From Cepaea nemoralis (taxonomy: Eukaryota; Mollusca; Gastropoda; Stylommatophora; Helicidae), in the NCBI GenBank assembly GCA_014155875.1, contig JACEFZ010001343.1, positions 248,001 to 312,000 of the forward strand: 64,000 nt of DNA. Reading direction: 5' to 3'. The notes below the pieces were generated by a model, which worked only from the letters and a program-made list of their open reading frames with translations, was not told the origin of the DNA and ran no database searches. Shown here in pieces: positions 46,684 to 57,088 of this stretch (the stretch's first letter is position 1; each line of letters opens with the position of its first letter). The position numbers and the translations under genes are program-made.

Positions 46684-47026
46684 GGGTCAGAGTGCCAGCG
46701 GAGCAGTCAGACTTGTGCAGAGTTATAATCACACTGAGCCGGGAGTGTAGGGAGTGGCCAGCAGGGGCCACAGAAGTGGAAATCCAGCAACTAATTCAGG
46801 ATAATGCTCACCCGGGTGATGTGATTATCTACACAGATGGTTCGGTGTTGATGGGTAGGAGAAGTGCCTGGGGATTCTTAGCAAAAGCTAATGGTCGAAG
46901 TTTGGTGCAGGAGCGCCTGGCGTATGATACCACAACATCTAGCTTAAGAATGGAGGTGGAGGCGGCCAGTGCAGCTTTCTGCTGAATGGAGAACACGATT
47001 CATACACACATCGTGATTGTAACTGA
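46684..47026 (+). pseudogene. LINE-R RNase H, 5' half of a split copy
   Basis: Encodes RVIITLSRECREWPAG, then VIIYTDGSVLMGRRSAWGFL (first Asp intact) and SSLRMEVEAASAAF (Glu). One stop at about 46985, then a segment ending VIVTD. The LTR element begins right after the CTGA of this Asp codon (47023-47026). The same CTGA follows the element at 54231, where the frame reads on as DSESMPRRV. It is thus one RNase H split by the insertion. Confidence 0.93.
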
Positions 47027-47251
47027 TTTAACAGTGTCAAATGAAGTAACAAGACTTGATCTGGACTAAAACTTTATACTTTATTCTCAAGATGACAAGC
47101 CGTGTCTTCTCCGCTGGACTATCGGATGTTGACTAACCTTAACAACATAATACGTCACGATTGAGCATCTCCCACCCCTTTCAGTCTCAATGCTCAATCG
47201 TGCTGTATCTGTGTTTCCCACTAGATCCTAATTATACCCAATACTGTTACA
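47027..47251 (-). repeat. LTR (3' LTR in element sense)
   Basis: 225 bp, identical to 54006-54230 base for base as read. Reverse-strand AATAAA at 47085-47080. A 13-bp perfect inverted repeat, CACGATTGAGCAT with ATGCTCAATCGTG, occupies 47156-47168 and 47190-47202. Termini in sense are TGTAACAGT and ACTGTTAAA. Confidence 0.95.
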
Positions 47252-47258
47252 CCTCCCC
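47252..47258 (-). promoter_or_regulatory. Polypurine tract
   Basis: GGGGAGG on the reverse strand, immediately 5' of the sense 3' LTR. This is where plus-strand DNA synthesis is primed in LTR retroelements. Short, but exactly placed. Confidence 0.65.
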
Positions 47259-50200
47259 ATGTTACTTAAAGAATTTTCCTTTTAAAGGAAAAATCTTTAC
47301 TCTAAATCCCCATAGTCTATTCCCTCTTTGTCTTCTAACAGTTCCTCAAACCTTCCCCAAACCAACTCCAATTTAATTAAACATTCTATTTCTTTAACTC
47401 TTTCCCCTGTTATATAGTTAACCCACTTCTTCTTCGTTCCTGGCCCTTCAATCAAACATATTTACTCATCTTTAATAATATTTCAATTTCAACTATATAC
47501 AATAACATCATAACACGTCTTCTTAAATACTCCTTCCTCATAAGCAATCTGCTTAAAATTTCAACTCTAACACCAACTCCAACGCTACAAATCCCCCACT
47601 TTCAACTAAGCTGAAATTACTTTCACACGATAGGAAGACAAAGAATCGGTGGCCACCGGAATTTAAAAGAAGAAATAGAACTCTTTCAAAAAAAAACAAC
47701 ATTCACCTAAACCACACACCCCTTTACACCCCTTTGTTCTTTGAGACTTTATGTAATAAAGTCTATTATATCTCCCACAGTACCACTCATTATGGTAACA
47801 GTTTACGCTGCTATCTACAGCATCAAATATCAACCATCATCCAAAAATATTCTTCACTTCTAAGTGTCTTTATAACATACACTACCTACCCTCAACCTCA
47901 CATTGTAATGTAAACCATAAAACACATCCCGAAGACACAATTAAAAAGGTCTATTATCCCTTAAGACCTCCTCCAACACAACACCTCACATAACCTCATC
48001 ACCTCGTATAACTAATCTTCTCCAATACCTCAGGTTCTCTCTTAATGTCCATTTCTTATGGGCATATCTACTAAAATGCTCCACTTATGCCGTTATCAAC
48101 AGCAACCTAGTAACCTTGAAATCTCCCCTTAAATATTAACCATCAACCACAACATTGTAATCTGACCCACTTATAAACATTTACATCCTGCCCAGGCTAT
48201 GTAACCCAATGTCTCTCTAAAATCTTCCACCTCTCAATTCATAATTCATGCCGTAATCTACAGCAGCAAAAATAACTACTCATGTCTGTGACTGCTTGTA
48301 ATCAACTTTAATCTCAGTCCCTTTTATTACGGACCCACAAACACCCCATGTCACTATGTCTCCCCCACTTACACCCCTTTTATTATTGTACTGTTATCCA
48401 CAGTTTCAAGTCAAACATGGATCCAATTCATGTTTTTTCTTATTCTTCTATAACCCAGCAATCTCGTGTATATCATGGCTCTTCTGACCCCCCGGAAACT
48501 ATGTTCAAAACTTTTCTCAGCTTTACCCCACTGAATATATTCACTAATCTTTTCTTCTCCCATGTGGCCTCCAATCCCCTATTTTTCTAATAATTCTTAC
48601 TTTACCATAACCATTTTACTTGTGTAGTAACCCCGTCTACAGTTCATAGCCGTTTTAACCTTTCTACGCTGATTATCACAGCATCAAAATATCCATGAAC
48701 TTCTTCTTCACTAAGAGAATGTGTCTCTCTATTAGTTCTCCGTAGTTTTATTAACTCTTTTCTGAACGAAGGGTCATAATTAAAGCCCCCTGTATTGTCT
48801 TTATTTCTAGACAAAAACCTTGTAAATTAAACATAACTTAATTAACTGCTATTTAACACACAAAACAGTGAAATAAAATCACAACAGGACATCAAATCCC
48901 CCCCCCAAATTTTTGTAACAATCCTTTATGTTTCCCCGCAACTCAACTAAAAGTATGATGATGATAGTGATGATGATGGTGACGATGATTAAAATAATAC
49001 AACATACATCCTAATCTATTTTTTACCTACTACTACTGGTCTCTTTTACGGACCAGCAGTTTACACATAAAAGTCTAAGCACACAATAACCCTATTCTAA
49101 ATCAATTAATCAAACAACAACAATCATTTTTCAAGACCAAATCAAGCAAAACAAAATTTTACATATGAGGCATTGAAAGCTCAATTTCAATAAATACAAC
49201 TGTCTTCTCGCTAAAGAGAAGGTTTTCAAAAAAAAAAATATAATTCACTTAGAATTAACCACTTAAAGTGACCCAGCAACATTGGCCTCCTTTTCTAACC
49301 AATGTAACACCTATCTATTTAGCCAAGTTATGTATAACAAAACAACTCCATACCAAGCATAAATGCCAAAATACTTATATACATATATACAAATATCTCT
49401 CTGTTATCTACAGACTATCTTAATGCGGAACCATACTTGTTCCCCTCAACCAAAACCATTACTCAACGAGTGACCGTTCCTTTTTCTGGAAGTCAAACAT
49501 TGATTATCTCCCCTCACAATTTTCTATCTTTTTCCATCCTAACTCCTAATACATCATAACATCCAAAATATCCTCATAAGCAAGCACTGTAAACTACAGT
49601 TATTCCAATATCATCTCAATGTACCAGCCACCATCTACTTATCAATTAACCTGTGGCTCGGCACACCAACTGTCTTCTATGGCTTTGTACCAACCATCAC
49701 CACCACTTCCCAATCCTTACCGTCAACCACAGTATCTCCACCCTCCTACATCCAACAAAACTTTGTCTATTTACTATAGACCTCTCACCAAAACAACTAA
49801 TTCTACTTCCACTTTCTCGTCTACCCGACGCAATTTATATTTCATTCTACTGCATCAGTACTCTCAACGTCTCACCAGCACTACTTTAAGCTATCCTCAA
49901 ATCTCACCTATCATTCTTGCATCGTGACGACAATCAAACCGGTCATCCTCCTCGGAACACGTTCTCCAACATTCATTTACTTCCTCTTGTTTACCTTCGT
50001 ATCTTTCACTCTTTCAGAACAGCAACTCACGTCAGTATATACAACGGAGCTCTCTTTTCCCGTTCCTCAGTCTTAGGCAGTCTTGCTTCGCCATTTTCCT
50101 GTCAAGCATACTAAACATTCATAATGTTAATTCAGCATATAACTTCCACAATTTCCTTCTAAGTTCAGATATTCTACGAAAAGACATTACAATTTTCTTT

Positions 50201-51335
50201 CTATCTCTCGATTTTCGCATGCTCTATGTTCCACGCTTTATCAACTTTACTTATCAACCGCTCTTCTCATATTCACACGGACAATGATACACAACACAAC
50301 CTCGCTCTCATCTCACGCCTACTCTCGTGTCGCGACAACCTAACGTCTCCATACTATTACTACAACAAAATACTTTAGACGCCACCTCAACATTCCATCA
50401 ATCATTCCCCACATATCAACACGTATTGATTTCCTCTACACACGTTGACACAAGACATATTAACGTCACTCTTACATTCTATCTACGTATTTCACTTAGG
50501 CGACTTCATCACACCTCTTTCCTTTTACTTCTTTCATCACGACGAACACCTGTCTGACTACAGTTATATTCACGTATGAACACCGCACAACCAGACGAAC
50601 TATTCTAGAGGACTCTCTCAATTCACTGCTTTCTTATATCTCTACTTTACTCAATCACTCACTTCTATACGAAGGTCAGACCCTATACACTACCTCTCGC
50701 AGCTGAAATTGCTTTCACAGTACTATCTATTATCTCTTCAAAACAAACCTCATTCTGGTGAACCAGCCCCTAACTTCGTAACTATCATTCTATACTTTCT
50801 CCAGACCACAACAACTTTCTTCTTTCTCCAGCAAGCTACGACGTAACTCGTATTTTTCAAGCATCCACTTCTACAGTCTATTATTATACTTTTATTCTCA
50901 CGTTCAACTGACTATCTTACACACAGGATACTCAGTGCCTCCTCAGTCTATATCACCTCACCAGACACTCTCGGTTCACCTGTCAACAATACTATTCTTT
51001 CTTCTCCAACCAACAAGCAAAACCATCTCGGACATCACGTCATAGCTCTGAGTCAAACTATTTCTAATACTAATATTCATGCCTAACATATCTCTCACCC
51101 TCCATTAATTCTGTCCTGAATCTACCCTATTTTACTTAATATACTCTCTCTACCTCACTACCAAACAGACGATATCCTGTATTACGTAATCCACGTGGAA
51201 TATCATTTGCCGTACTTCCTTATCACCAACAAAATTCATCTGCCTATTTTAGACAGCTCATATACCTATACTCTCAAACCGGGGTTCTTCTCATAAGCCA
51301 GACCTATTTCATTTTCCTTCTTCACCCAAGGAATT
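47259..51335 (-). other. Non-coding 4.1-kb body of the LTR element
   Basis: No reverse-strand frame of note; forward frames are short and without motifs. The forward strand is strikingly G-poor (sampled lines have 2-8 G per 60), so the sense RNA would be C-poor. A 15-nt hairpin-forming motif (CTGT, 5 nt, ACAG with a matching outer pair) recurs at 47807, 48089, 48250, 48390, 49400 and 49586. A CAT/GAT-type run lies at 48957-48990. Confidence 0.7.
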
Positions 51336-52199
51336 TTAACCGTTATATAGTGTGTCCAAATTAAACACTTCACTGTCTTTCAATACATTCACTCGTCTTT
51401 CCGTTATAATGTCATCATCACTATCTGTTGTCAACCTGTTAAAGTATTCAGGTCTTAAGGTCCTAAGGTCTTCTATTTTTCTTAAATCACTTTCTGTCGT
51501 TGAATAAATTCCCGCTAACTGTCTACCACTATTCTTGTTCTTAAATGAGTTCCTTCTATTTCCTATATTTGCGTCAGTCTGCTCACTGTTTCCTGTGTAC
51601 CTTACGTAACGTTTATACCTTCCCATCTCGTCTTCAGATGACACACTAATTATATTTCCTTCATCAGACTCATTATAGTTTACTGCAAACACGTCGGCCC
51701 TATTCCCATAGTCATCCCCAAAACGTCTGACTTTCTTTCTCTTCCTCGGTCTTCGTCCCTTAGCCTTTCCTACTGTCTTGTCATACAAACCAGTATTTTG
51801 TTTCAAAGAGTCACTACCCAAAACTCTGTCCGTCTGTCTACCAGCAACTACTCCATATGATGGAACATCACGCCTCGATTCAGGACCTGCCCGTAGTGTA
51901 ACACTCTCATTCTCCGAATCCTCTGTAATAATATCTGATTCAGCATCACTATAATATTCAGCTGTGGGAATATCTTCTCCGTAGCTTGAACTCTGACAGC
52001 CAATATTCCTACACCATCTGGGAACTAGTTTCTTGTCTATGGCTGAATAACTTGACATGGCACTACCTCTATTTACAACCATACTAACACTTTTCTTTAT
52101 TGACTTCCTTTCGTCCTTGGTCCTTGTCTGTCCATCTTTCCTAACTTCAACCTTGTCTCTCTTAGTCAAATGAGTTGGTTTGACTGATTCTCTATGAAG
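51336..52199 (-). CDS. LTR element ORF B, unknown protein
   Basis: Open reverse frame from 52199 (after a TGA at 52200-52202) to a stop at 51336, about 287 codons. No ATG occurs near its start; the first is at 52082, which would give 248 residues. It overlaps the end of ORF A by 34 nt in the -1 frame, so access by frameshifting, splicing or internal start are all possible. Counting from the TTG at 52169, the product has acidic patches (about 73-89, 167-181, 250-265), a basic stretch KGRRPRKRKKVRR (about 137-149) and twice the motif DIITE. No zinc knuckle, protease DTG or RT motif. Family not recognised; hydrophilic and probably largely disordered. Confidence 0.75.
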   Translation of the reverse strand, partial: LHRESVKPTHLTKRDKVEVRKDGQTRTKDERKSIKKSVSMVVNRGSAMSSYSAIDKKLVPRWCRNIGCQSSSYGEDIPTAEYYSDAESDIITEDSENESVTLRAGPESRRDVPSYGVVAGRQTDRVLGSDSLKQNTGLYDKTVGKAKGRRPRKRKKVRRFGDDYGNRADVFAVNYNESDEGNIISVSSEDEMGRYKRYVRYTGNSEQTDANIGNRRNSFKNKNSGRQLAGIYSTTESDLRKIEDLRTLRPEYFNRLTTDSDDDIITERRVNVLKDSEVFNLDTLYNG

Positions 52200-52819
52200 T
52201 CAGTTTGAGTTCCCTTTGTTAACTTGCTGACTGGTTGTACCTGAGTCTGCGTGCTACTTTCTACCGTATTACTTGTCTGCGTCTGTGTCTCTCGGTTTCT
52301 TTTCTTTACTAATATCGTCTTCTTCTTTTCCTGTCTACTAGTCACATTCGCAACTATTTTAGGACTAGTCTGTATTTTACTTACTGGTTCAACTCTGTCT
52401 CTTACACCTGAGTTTAAATATTGTCTTTGTCTTTTCTCTAACCAGTCGTCACGTCTTTTTCTAGCAGTTGCACTGTGAGAAGGCCAGTCCCATGATTTCT
52501 TTGAAATGTTTCTCTCACGCCCATTTTTGTATTTATACCAGTCCGAGCTTTCACTATTTCGTCTGTTTTCACTGTCTTTTACTCTATATAGATCAGGCCT
52601 TGGTTCGTCATAACCATATTGTCTTCTGTCTTTATTAAGCAATGTCTGTCTCCTGTTATTCTTTCCTACTCTATTACTGTCTACCATAATTCTATAAGGG
52701 TCCTGTCTAGTTGTTTTGTTCTTCAACGTTTTCAGAAAATTCTCTACCTCCGTAATTGACATCTTTAATTCTCCTAACCATGTGCTAACCCGTTGTAACT
52801 CCCCGCACAAGAAATTCAT
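52166..52819 (-). CDS. LTR element ORF A, unknown basic protein
   Basis: 217 residues from the first ATG (52819) to TGA (52168-52166). The frame is open for a further 43 codons upstream, to a TAA at 52949-52951, without an ATG. The N-terminus (NFLCGELQRVSTWLGELKMS) could be helical; the rest is rich in Arg, Lys, Asp, Gln and Ser. A Thr-Gln-rich region near 177-210 repeats TQTQ, STQTQV and KGTQTDF. It occupies the place of gag, but I see no CCHC knuckle or other gag signature. Intact in a young element, so probably expressed. Confidence 0.78.
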   Translation of the reverse strand: MNFLCGELQRVSTWLGELKMSITEVENFLKTLKNKTTRQDPYRIMVDSNRVGKNNRRQTLLNKDRRQYGYDEPRPDLYRVKDSENRRNSESSDWYKYKNGRERNISKKSWDWPSHSATARKRRDDWLEKRQRQYLNSGVRDRVEPVSKIQTSPKIVANVTSRQEKKKTILVKKRNRETQTQTSNTVESSTQTQVQPVSKLTKGTQTDFIENQSNQLI

Positions 52820-52951
52820 ATTCAGTTCCTTTGAAATATCTATCCAGCTGAAACAATATTCTTCTGTATACTTCTTTAGTACCCGGAAAAAACTTATCCT
52901 GAGTTCAGCTGAAATATGTGCTGTGCTGAGTCTTCTAAGCTGAAATATTTA

Positions 52952-53978
52952 TACAAGTAACCAATTTCATTTTTGTAATTTCTTAATTTAACGTCAAAAC
53001 TTGTGCTCAGGTGTTCTGTTCCGCCATGCTGAAAAAATACTGAAACAAAGCAAGCAACCAATCACACAATTACAATTTCCCAAATCCCAAACAGCACAAT
53101 TCAGTTGGTTATAATATTGTAAGATATTACATTAATCAGAAGAAGCACCAACGATATCCTGTCTGAGCATAGGAAGAATGAACCCTGTCCTCAATAAAAA
53201 ACTCAAATTTGTGGCAATCAGAAGGTTCCTTGTAGATATTTGTTTCTTAAACCACCATAATGTCCTGTACTCCACTCTAATTAAGAAATTCGGAACATCA
53301 CGGGAGACCTCGAAATACACAACTTTTACTCTGAGTCTATTTCCTTAATTAATCCGTTACCTTCTTTTACCAACTTACGGATTCAGTTCAACCAACCAGA
53401 GCCCGCATCAAGTGAAATTTAGTCTCGGAATTCAGGTGGCGGAGTTCAGATATCACTTCTCTTCCCTCAGGTAATTTCGTCCTTCTCGTGGGCTGCCAGA
53501 AAATTTTCAACCCCTGGTTGGGTCACATCTCATGGGCTGCCAGACAATCTTCGACCCCTGGTTGGGTCCCTTCCTTGATTCTCAAGTGGGTACTTCATCG
53601 TCGTATGGAATGGGTCATAGGAATAACGAGGCCCAAAAATGGATTAGGTGTGTTTGGGTCATAGGAATGACGAGGCCCAAAAATGGATTAGGTGTGTTTG
53701 GGTCATAGGAATGACGAGGCCCAAAAAATGGATTAGGATCAGCCAACGGCTAGTGATGACCTGACCTTGAACGAGTTCTGACTTCCGATAAAATCTTGAA
53801 CTTAAATTGGAGGCAAGTCCCTTGAAAGTGGCAAGGTTCAGGCAACGGCCAGGTTAGGCCCCTTGTAAATGATTAAGTTCAGACAACGACCGTGGTAGGC
53901 CCATTACCTTCATAATTTGTCTTACAGCATGCCGCCAGTGGATAGTTGTTGTTGGCCGGCCTAGATCAACCTCAGATT
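52952..53978 (-). other. LTR element leader with short tandem repeats
   Basis: About 1 kb between the primer-binding site and ORF A. It holds three copies of a 44-bp unit (GGGTCATAGGAATGACGAGG, CCCAAAAATGGATTAGG) at 53606-53735 and two copies of a 42-bp unit (GGGCTGCCAGACAATCTTCG type) at 53490-53570. A 66-codon open stretch (53132-53330, without ATG) has no recognised motif. Packaging or regulatory roles are possible but not shown. Confidence 0.65.
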
Positions 53979-53994
53979 CTCGGTCACGGCACCA
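53979..53994 (-). promoter_or_regulatory. Primer-binding site
   Basis: TGGTGCCGTGACCGAG on the reverse strand, 11 nt downstream of the sense 5' LTR. It starts with TGG, the complement of a tRNA CCA end, and would pair with a tRNA ending CTCGGTCACGGCACCA. I do not assign the tRNA. The 11-nt gap is longer than usual. Confidence 0.75.
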
Positions 53995-54005
53995 TTTATT
54001 ACTTC

Positions 54006-54230
54006 TTTAACAGTGTCAAATGAAGTAACAAGACTTGATCTGGACTAAAACTTTATACTTTATTCTCAAGATGACAAGCCGTGTCTTCTCCGCTGGACTA
54101 TCGGATGTTGACTAACCTTAACAACATAATACGTCACGATTGAGCATCTCCCACCCCTTTCAGTCTCAATGCTCAATCGTGCTGTATCTGTGTTTCCCAC
54201 TAGATCCTAATTATACCCAATACTGTTACA
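54006..54230 (-). repeat. LTR (5' LTR in element sense)
   Basis: 225 bp, identical to 47027-47251. The 13-bp inverted repeat lies at 54135-54147 and 54169-54181. Followed by the CTGA duplication (54231-54234). Confidence 0.95.
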
Positions 54231-54690
54231 CTGACTCAGAAAGCATGCCGAGGAGGGTGAGAACAGGCAAGCTTCGTGCAGAGTGGCTTGCTTCGCTTCG
54301 GAGGTAACGGGTGGCAAGCATCACCTGGATCTTTTCTCCGGGGCATGCCGGTGTGCTGGGGAATGAACAGGCGGACAGATTGGCTGGCTCTGCAAAACTT
54401 GGTGGAGTATTGATGCATGACAAGGCAGACGTGGTTGCGGCCTTGTGGGAGCACGTGTACACGGAGGAGCAAATGGATCACCATAGTCTGGCAAGAATGA
54501 GGCAGCGAGGAGTGACGAGGGGATCTGGCCGACGCTCGACGCTCAGAGGAAAGGCGAGACGGACATATAATCAGATTGCTACTGGAACTATTAGTGTTGG
54601 AACTCTTCGCTGGCTGCTGAGGATGGGGACGGAACGCTTATGGGAATGCCCCGAATGCTGTGATGTCGGTTCCTAAATCAATCAATAAAT
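54231..54690 (+). pseudogene. LINE-R RNase H, 3' half of a split copy
   Basis: Continues the RNase H from the third catalytic Asp: DSESMPRRVRTGK, then one stop near 54305, then ITWIFSPGHAGVLGNEQADR, LAGSAKLGG, TRGSGRRSTLRGKARRTYNQ, TLRWLLRMGTERLWECPEC and CDVGS with a stop at 54676. The tail is (AATC)n rather than (ACTCA)n. Confidence 0.93.
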
Positions 54691-55444
54691 CTGGGGCATG
54701 TCGCTCTCCAGCTGATATCAGGGCATGTCACACTCAAGCTGATCCTGGGACATTGTCACGGAATGTCGCGATTTACATCATACTGCCTCTCGTACTACCA
54801 ACACAGGGGATAAATCACAGAAGAAGGGACGGCATTCTCTATGATAAACAAGCCGGTGCACGGTGTACAAGACCACTAAGCAGTGACGTAAGATTGCTCA
54901 CAAAAAAAAACAACAAGGTGTGGAATGCCAAATAATGGAATGTGAAATTGACCCAAGGCTGGCAGTTAAAACCACCCAGGCGTGAAACTAATGCAAGTAG
55001 AGGTGTCAAGACACAGACGTCCAGCCGACAGCGAAGGCTGACTGCCTTGTGAAACAGACTAGAGGCGCAAGGTGTGAACTCGCTGCTTGATAAGACTCCC
55101 TGGGATAAACAGTGTCAGACTCACTCGGACCTCTCAAATATACAAGGTGTGATGGCCAGCCGTTCAGAAAGAATTTATGACGGACATGCTGGGAGATAAT
55201 TTAGCCTGCACTGTAGACGGTGTGAATTTGAATTTTCGCCAGAGTCCAGAAACACCCCGGATTGATAACACCTCGTGCTAAGAGCGGCGGGTGTAGGGTT
55301 CTGGACACCGCGGGCTATGTAGATTAAATTATCAAAGTTAGATGAGAGTAATTAACAGCAGGGTATAAGTAGACGGGGCTTTGTCAGTCTCACCGACTAT
55401 TTAGACTTACCGCTGTAAGCATTAAAAACAGGAAAAATCACACC
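54691..55444 (+). other. Probable 5' UTR of LINE-J and its flank
   Basis: No reading frame. It lies directly upstream of the LINE-J ORF1 start. TCAGTCTCACCGACTATT (55386 on) could be an internal-promoter initiator, as in jockey-type LINEs. The exact 5' end of the element is not visible. Confidence 0.4.
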
Positions 55445-57047
55445 ATGGCAATAACCAGAAACCAAGCAGAGAAGAGCAAGAAAGGACCAGTCGAAGCTAT
55501 GAATATAGAAAAAAACAAAAACATAGACGGAAAAATAGCTGGAAGAAATCAACCCAAAGAAAGCCAACCACTAGGAAAACAGCCCGCCAGTGGGGCCCTT
55601 GAGCCAGGCCTCAAACTTAAAATAACCCAAACTGAGGGAAGACAAGCAGTACTATCGGCATTCAGCAAAGGCTAATGCATCAATATCATTGAAAATGAGC
55701 TAGGTACAAGGTAAATTGCCAACCTGATCAAAAACCCAGACAGCACAATAATAATCACACCGAACGACACCCCCAATATCAAAGAGATAGTGGATGAACT
55801 GAAAAAGGAAAAAAAGCCGATAACAATAAAATTACCACACGACATCAACGTCAGCGTAGAGTTGTTCCGGGCGACAACAACAATAGTTGTAAAAGGAATA
55901 AACCCGACAACAGATATGAGGAAGGTAGAGGAAGAAATAAGAAAAGAGAACACGTGCATTGAAATCACGCACGTAGATAGGATATTGACAAAACGTGGCG
56001 AACCAACCGCGGTAGTAATGGTTAAATACAACGGAACAACACTGCCAAACCAAATAAAATACGTAGGAAGGCCTAAGCGCTTCGAAATGTATGTACCACC
56101 TGTCACACAATGTAGCAAGTGCCAAAAGCATGGACATACCCTTACATTTTGCAAGGAAAAGAACCCAAAATGCCGGTACTGCAGCAAAAGCCACTGGTAT
56201 AGTGACTGTACAGAAGCGAAAAGGGATAAACACTACAAAGAAGTAAACCCGGCCAGACAGTGTGCTAACTGCAAGGGTAACCACAGCGCGAGATATAAGG
56301 GCTGCCCTAAATATAAACTAACATAGACGGCATGGAGAGAGTCAGTTCTTACACAAACCCCGATGAGGGTCGCAAGGTGGAGAACCAGATACAAGATCAG
56401 AAATAAGAATATTGCAATCCGAAATGAATAATATGAAGAACAAGACAGCAGACAAGGACGTAGGAAGAGACAGTACACAAGACAAGGAAGAGACAGAAAA
56501 CAACGAACTAAAGAAAGTTATAAGACGAATGGAAGAAGCTGAAAAAAGCATGCTAACCATGAAAAAACAACTTGAAGACGCAGTAACACACACGCGAAAA
56601 ATAACCCAAGAGCTGGAGGCAGCCAAAACAGAGCTGAAAAACCAGTTAAAAGAGAACCAAACAGCCAATGAAAAGATAAAAGAATTAGCCAAAAAGATGG
56701 AGGTAACCAGACGAGAATTTAGTAACCAGACGAATGAAAACCACACGGCCACAGAACAGATGAAAGTAAAACTACGCGACATCGAACTATCAAACACAGA
56801 GGTAGAAAAAAGGACGCAACCACTAGGCCATGACCTTAAAAAATTGAAGCAACAGACTGATAGAGAAATCAAAATGATTAAACAAGCAGTGGAAAATATG
56901 ATAAACAAAGAGGAGTTCACACGAATACTACCAGCATTAATGGAGAAAGCGAAGAAGGGCCCGATCATACTCCAGGAATACACTGAACTAGCAAACAAGA
57001 TGTTACAGGAGACAAGCGAGGAAGACAGCGAAACATCGGAGAACTGA
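55445..57047 (+). pseudogene. LINE-J ORF1, nucleic-acid-binding protein with three zinc knuckles
   Basis: Gag-like first ORF in three pieces. 55445-55675 (MAITRNQAEKSKKGPV, basic) ends at TAA. The same frame resumes to 56326 after a second stop near 55711. It contains an RRM-like region and then three knuckles: CSKCQKHGHTLTFC (CX2CX4HX4C), CRYCSKSHWYSDC (CX2CX3HX4C) and CANCKGNHSARYKGC. Frameshifts lead to 56412-57047, a strongly charged, heptad-like coiled coil (EEAEKSMLTMKKQLED, NEKIKELAKKMEVTRRE). Such knuckles bind LINE RNA in I/jockey-type elements. At least two stops and two frameshifts make it a pseudogene. Confidence 0.88.
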
Positions 57048-57088
57048 AGAGAACAATAACCAATCAAAAACAGAAATACAACACGACC

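Larger units (their letters stand above)
47027..54230 (-). mobile_element. Young non-autonomous LTR retroelement, 7.2 kb
   Basis: Two 225-bp direct repeats, identical as read, at 47027-47251 and 54006-54230, flanked by a 4-bp CTGA duplication. Sense is the reverse strand: the LTR starts TGTAACAGTATTGGG and contains AATAAA. A primer-binding site (TGGTGCCGTGACCGAG) and a polypurine tract (GGGGAGG) lie in the expected places. The leader has short tandem repeats and is followed by two overlapping open frames of unknown family (A and B). The last 4.1 kb has no frame. I see no protease, RT, RNase H or integrase motif on either strand. Identical LTRs imply recent insertion, so the missing pol was probably absent at transposition. 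Confidence 0.9.

Noticed and set aside
47259..51335. Hidden pol gene in the LTR element
   Set aside because: I looked for YxDD, DTG/DSG, zinc-binding HHCC and integrase-like motifs on the reverse strand and found no credible run; a profile search would be decisive.
52160..52200. Canonical -1 slippery heptamer in the ORF A/B overlap
   Set aside because: Only TCAAAC with a preceding G is present, which lacks the homopolymeric X triplet; frameshifting stays a hypothesis.
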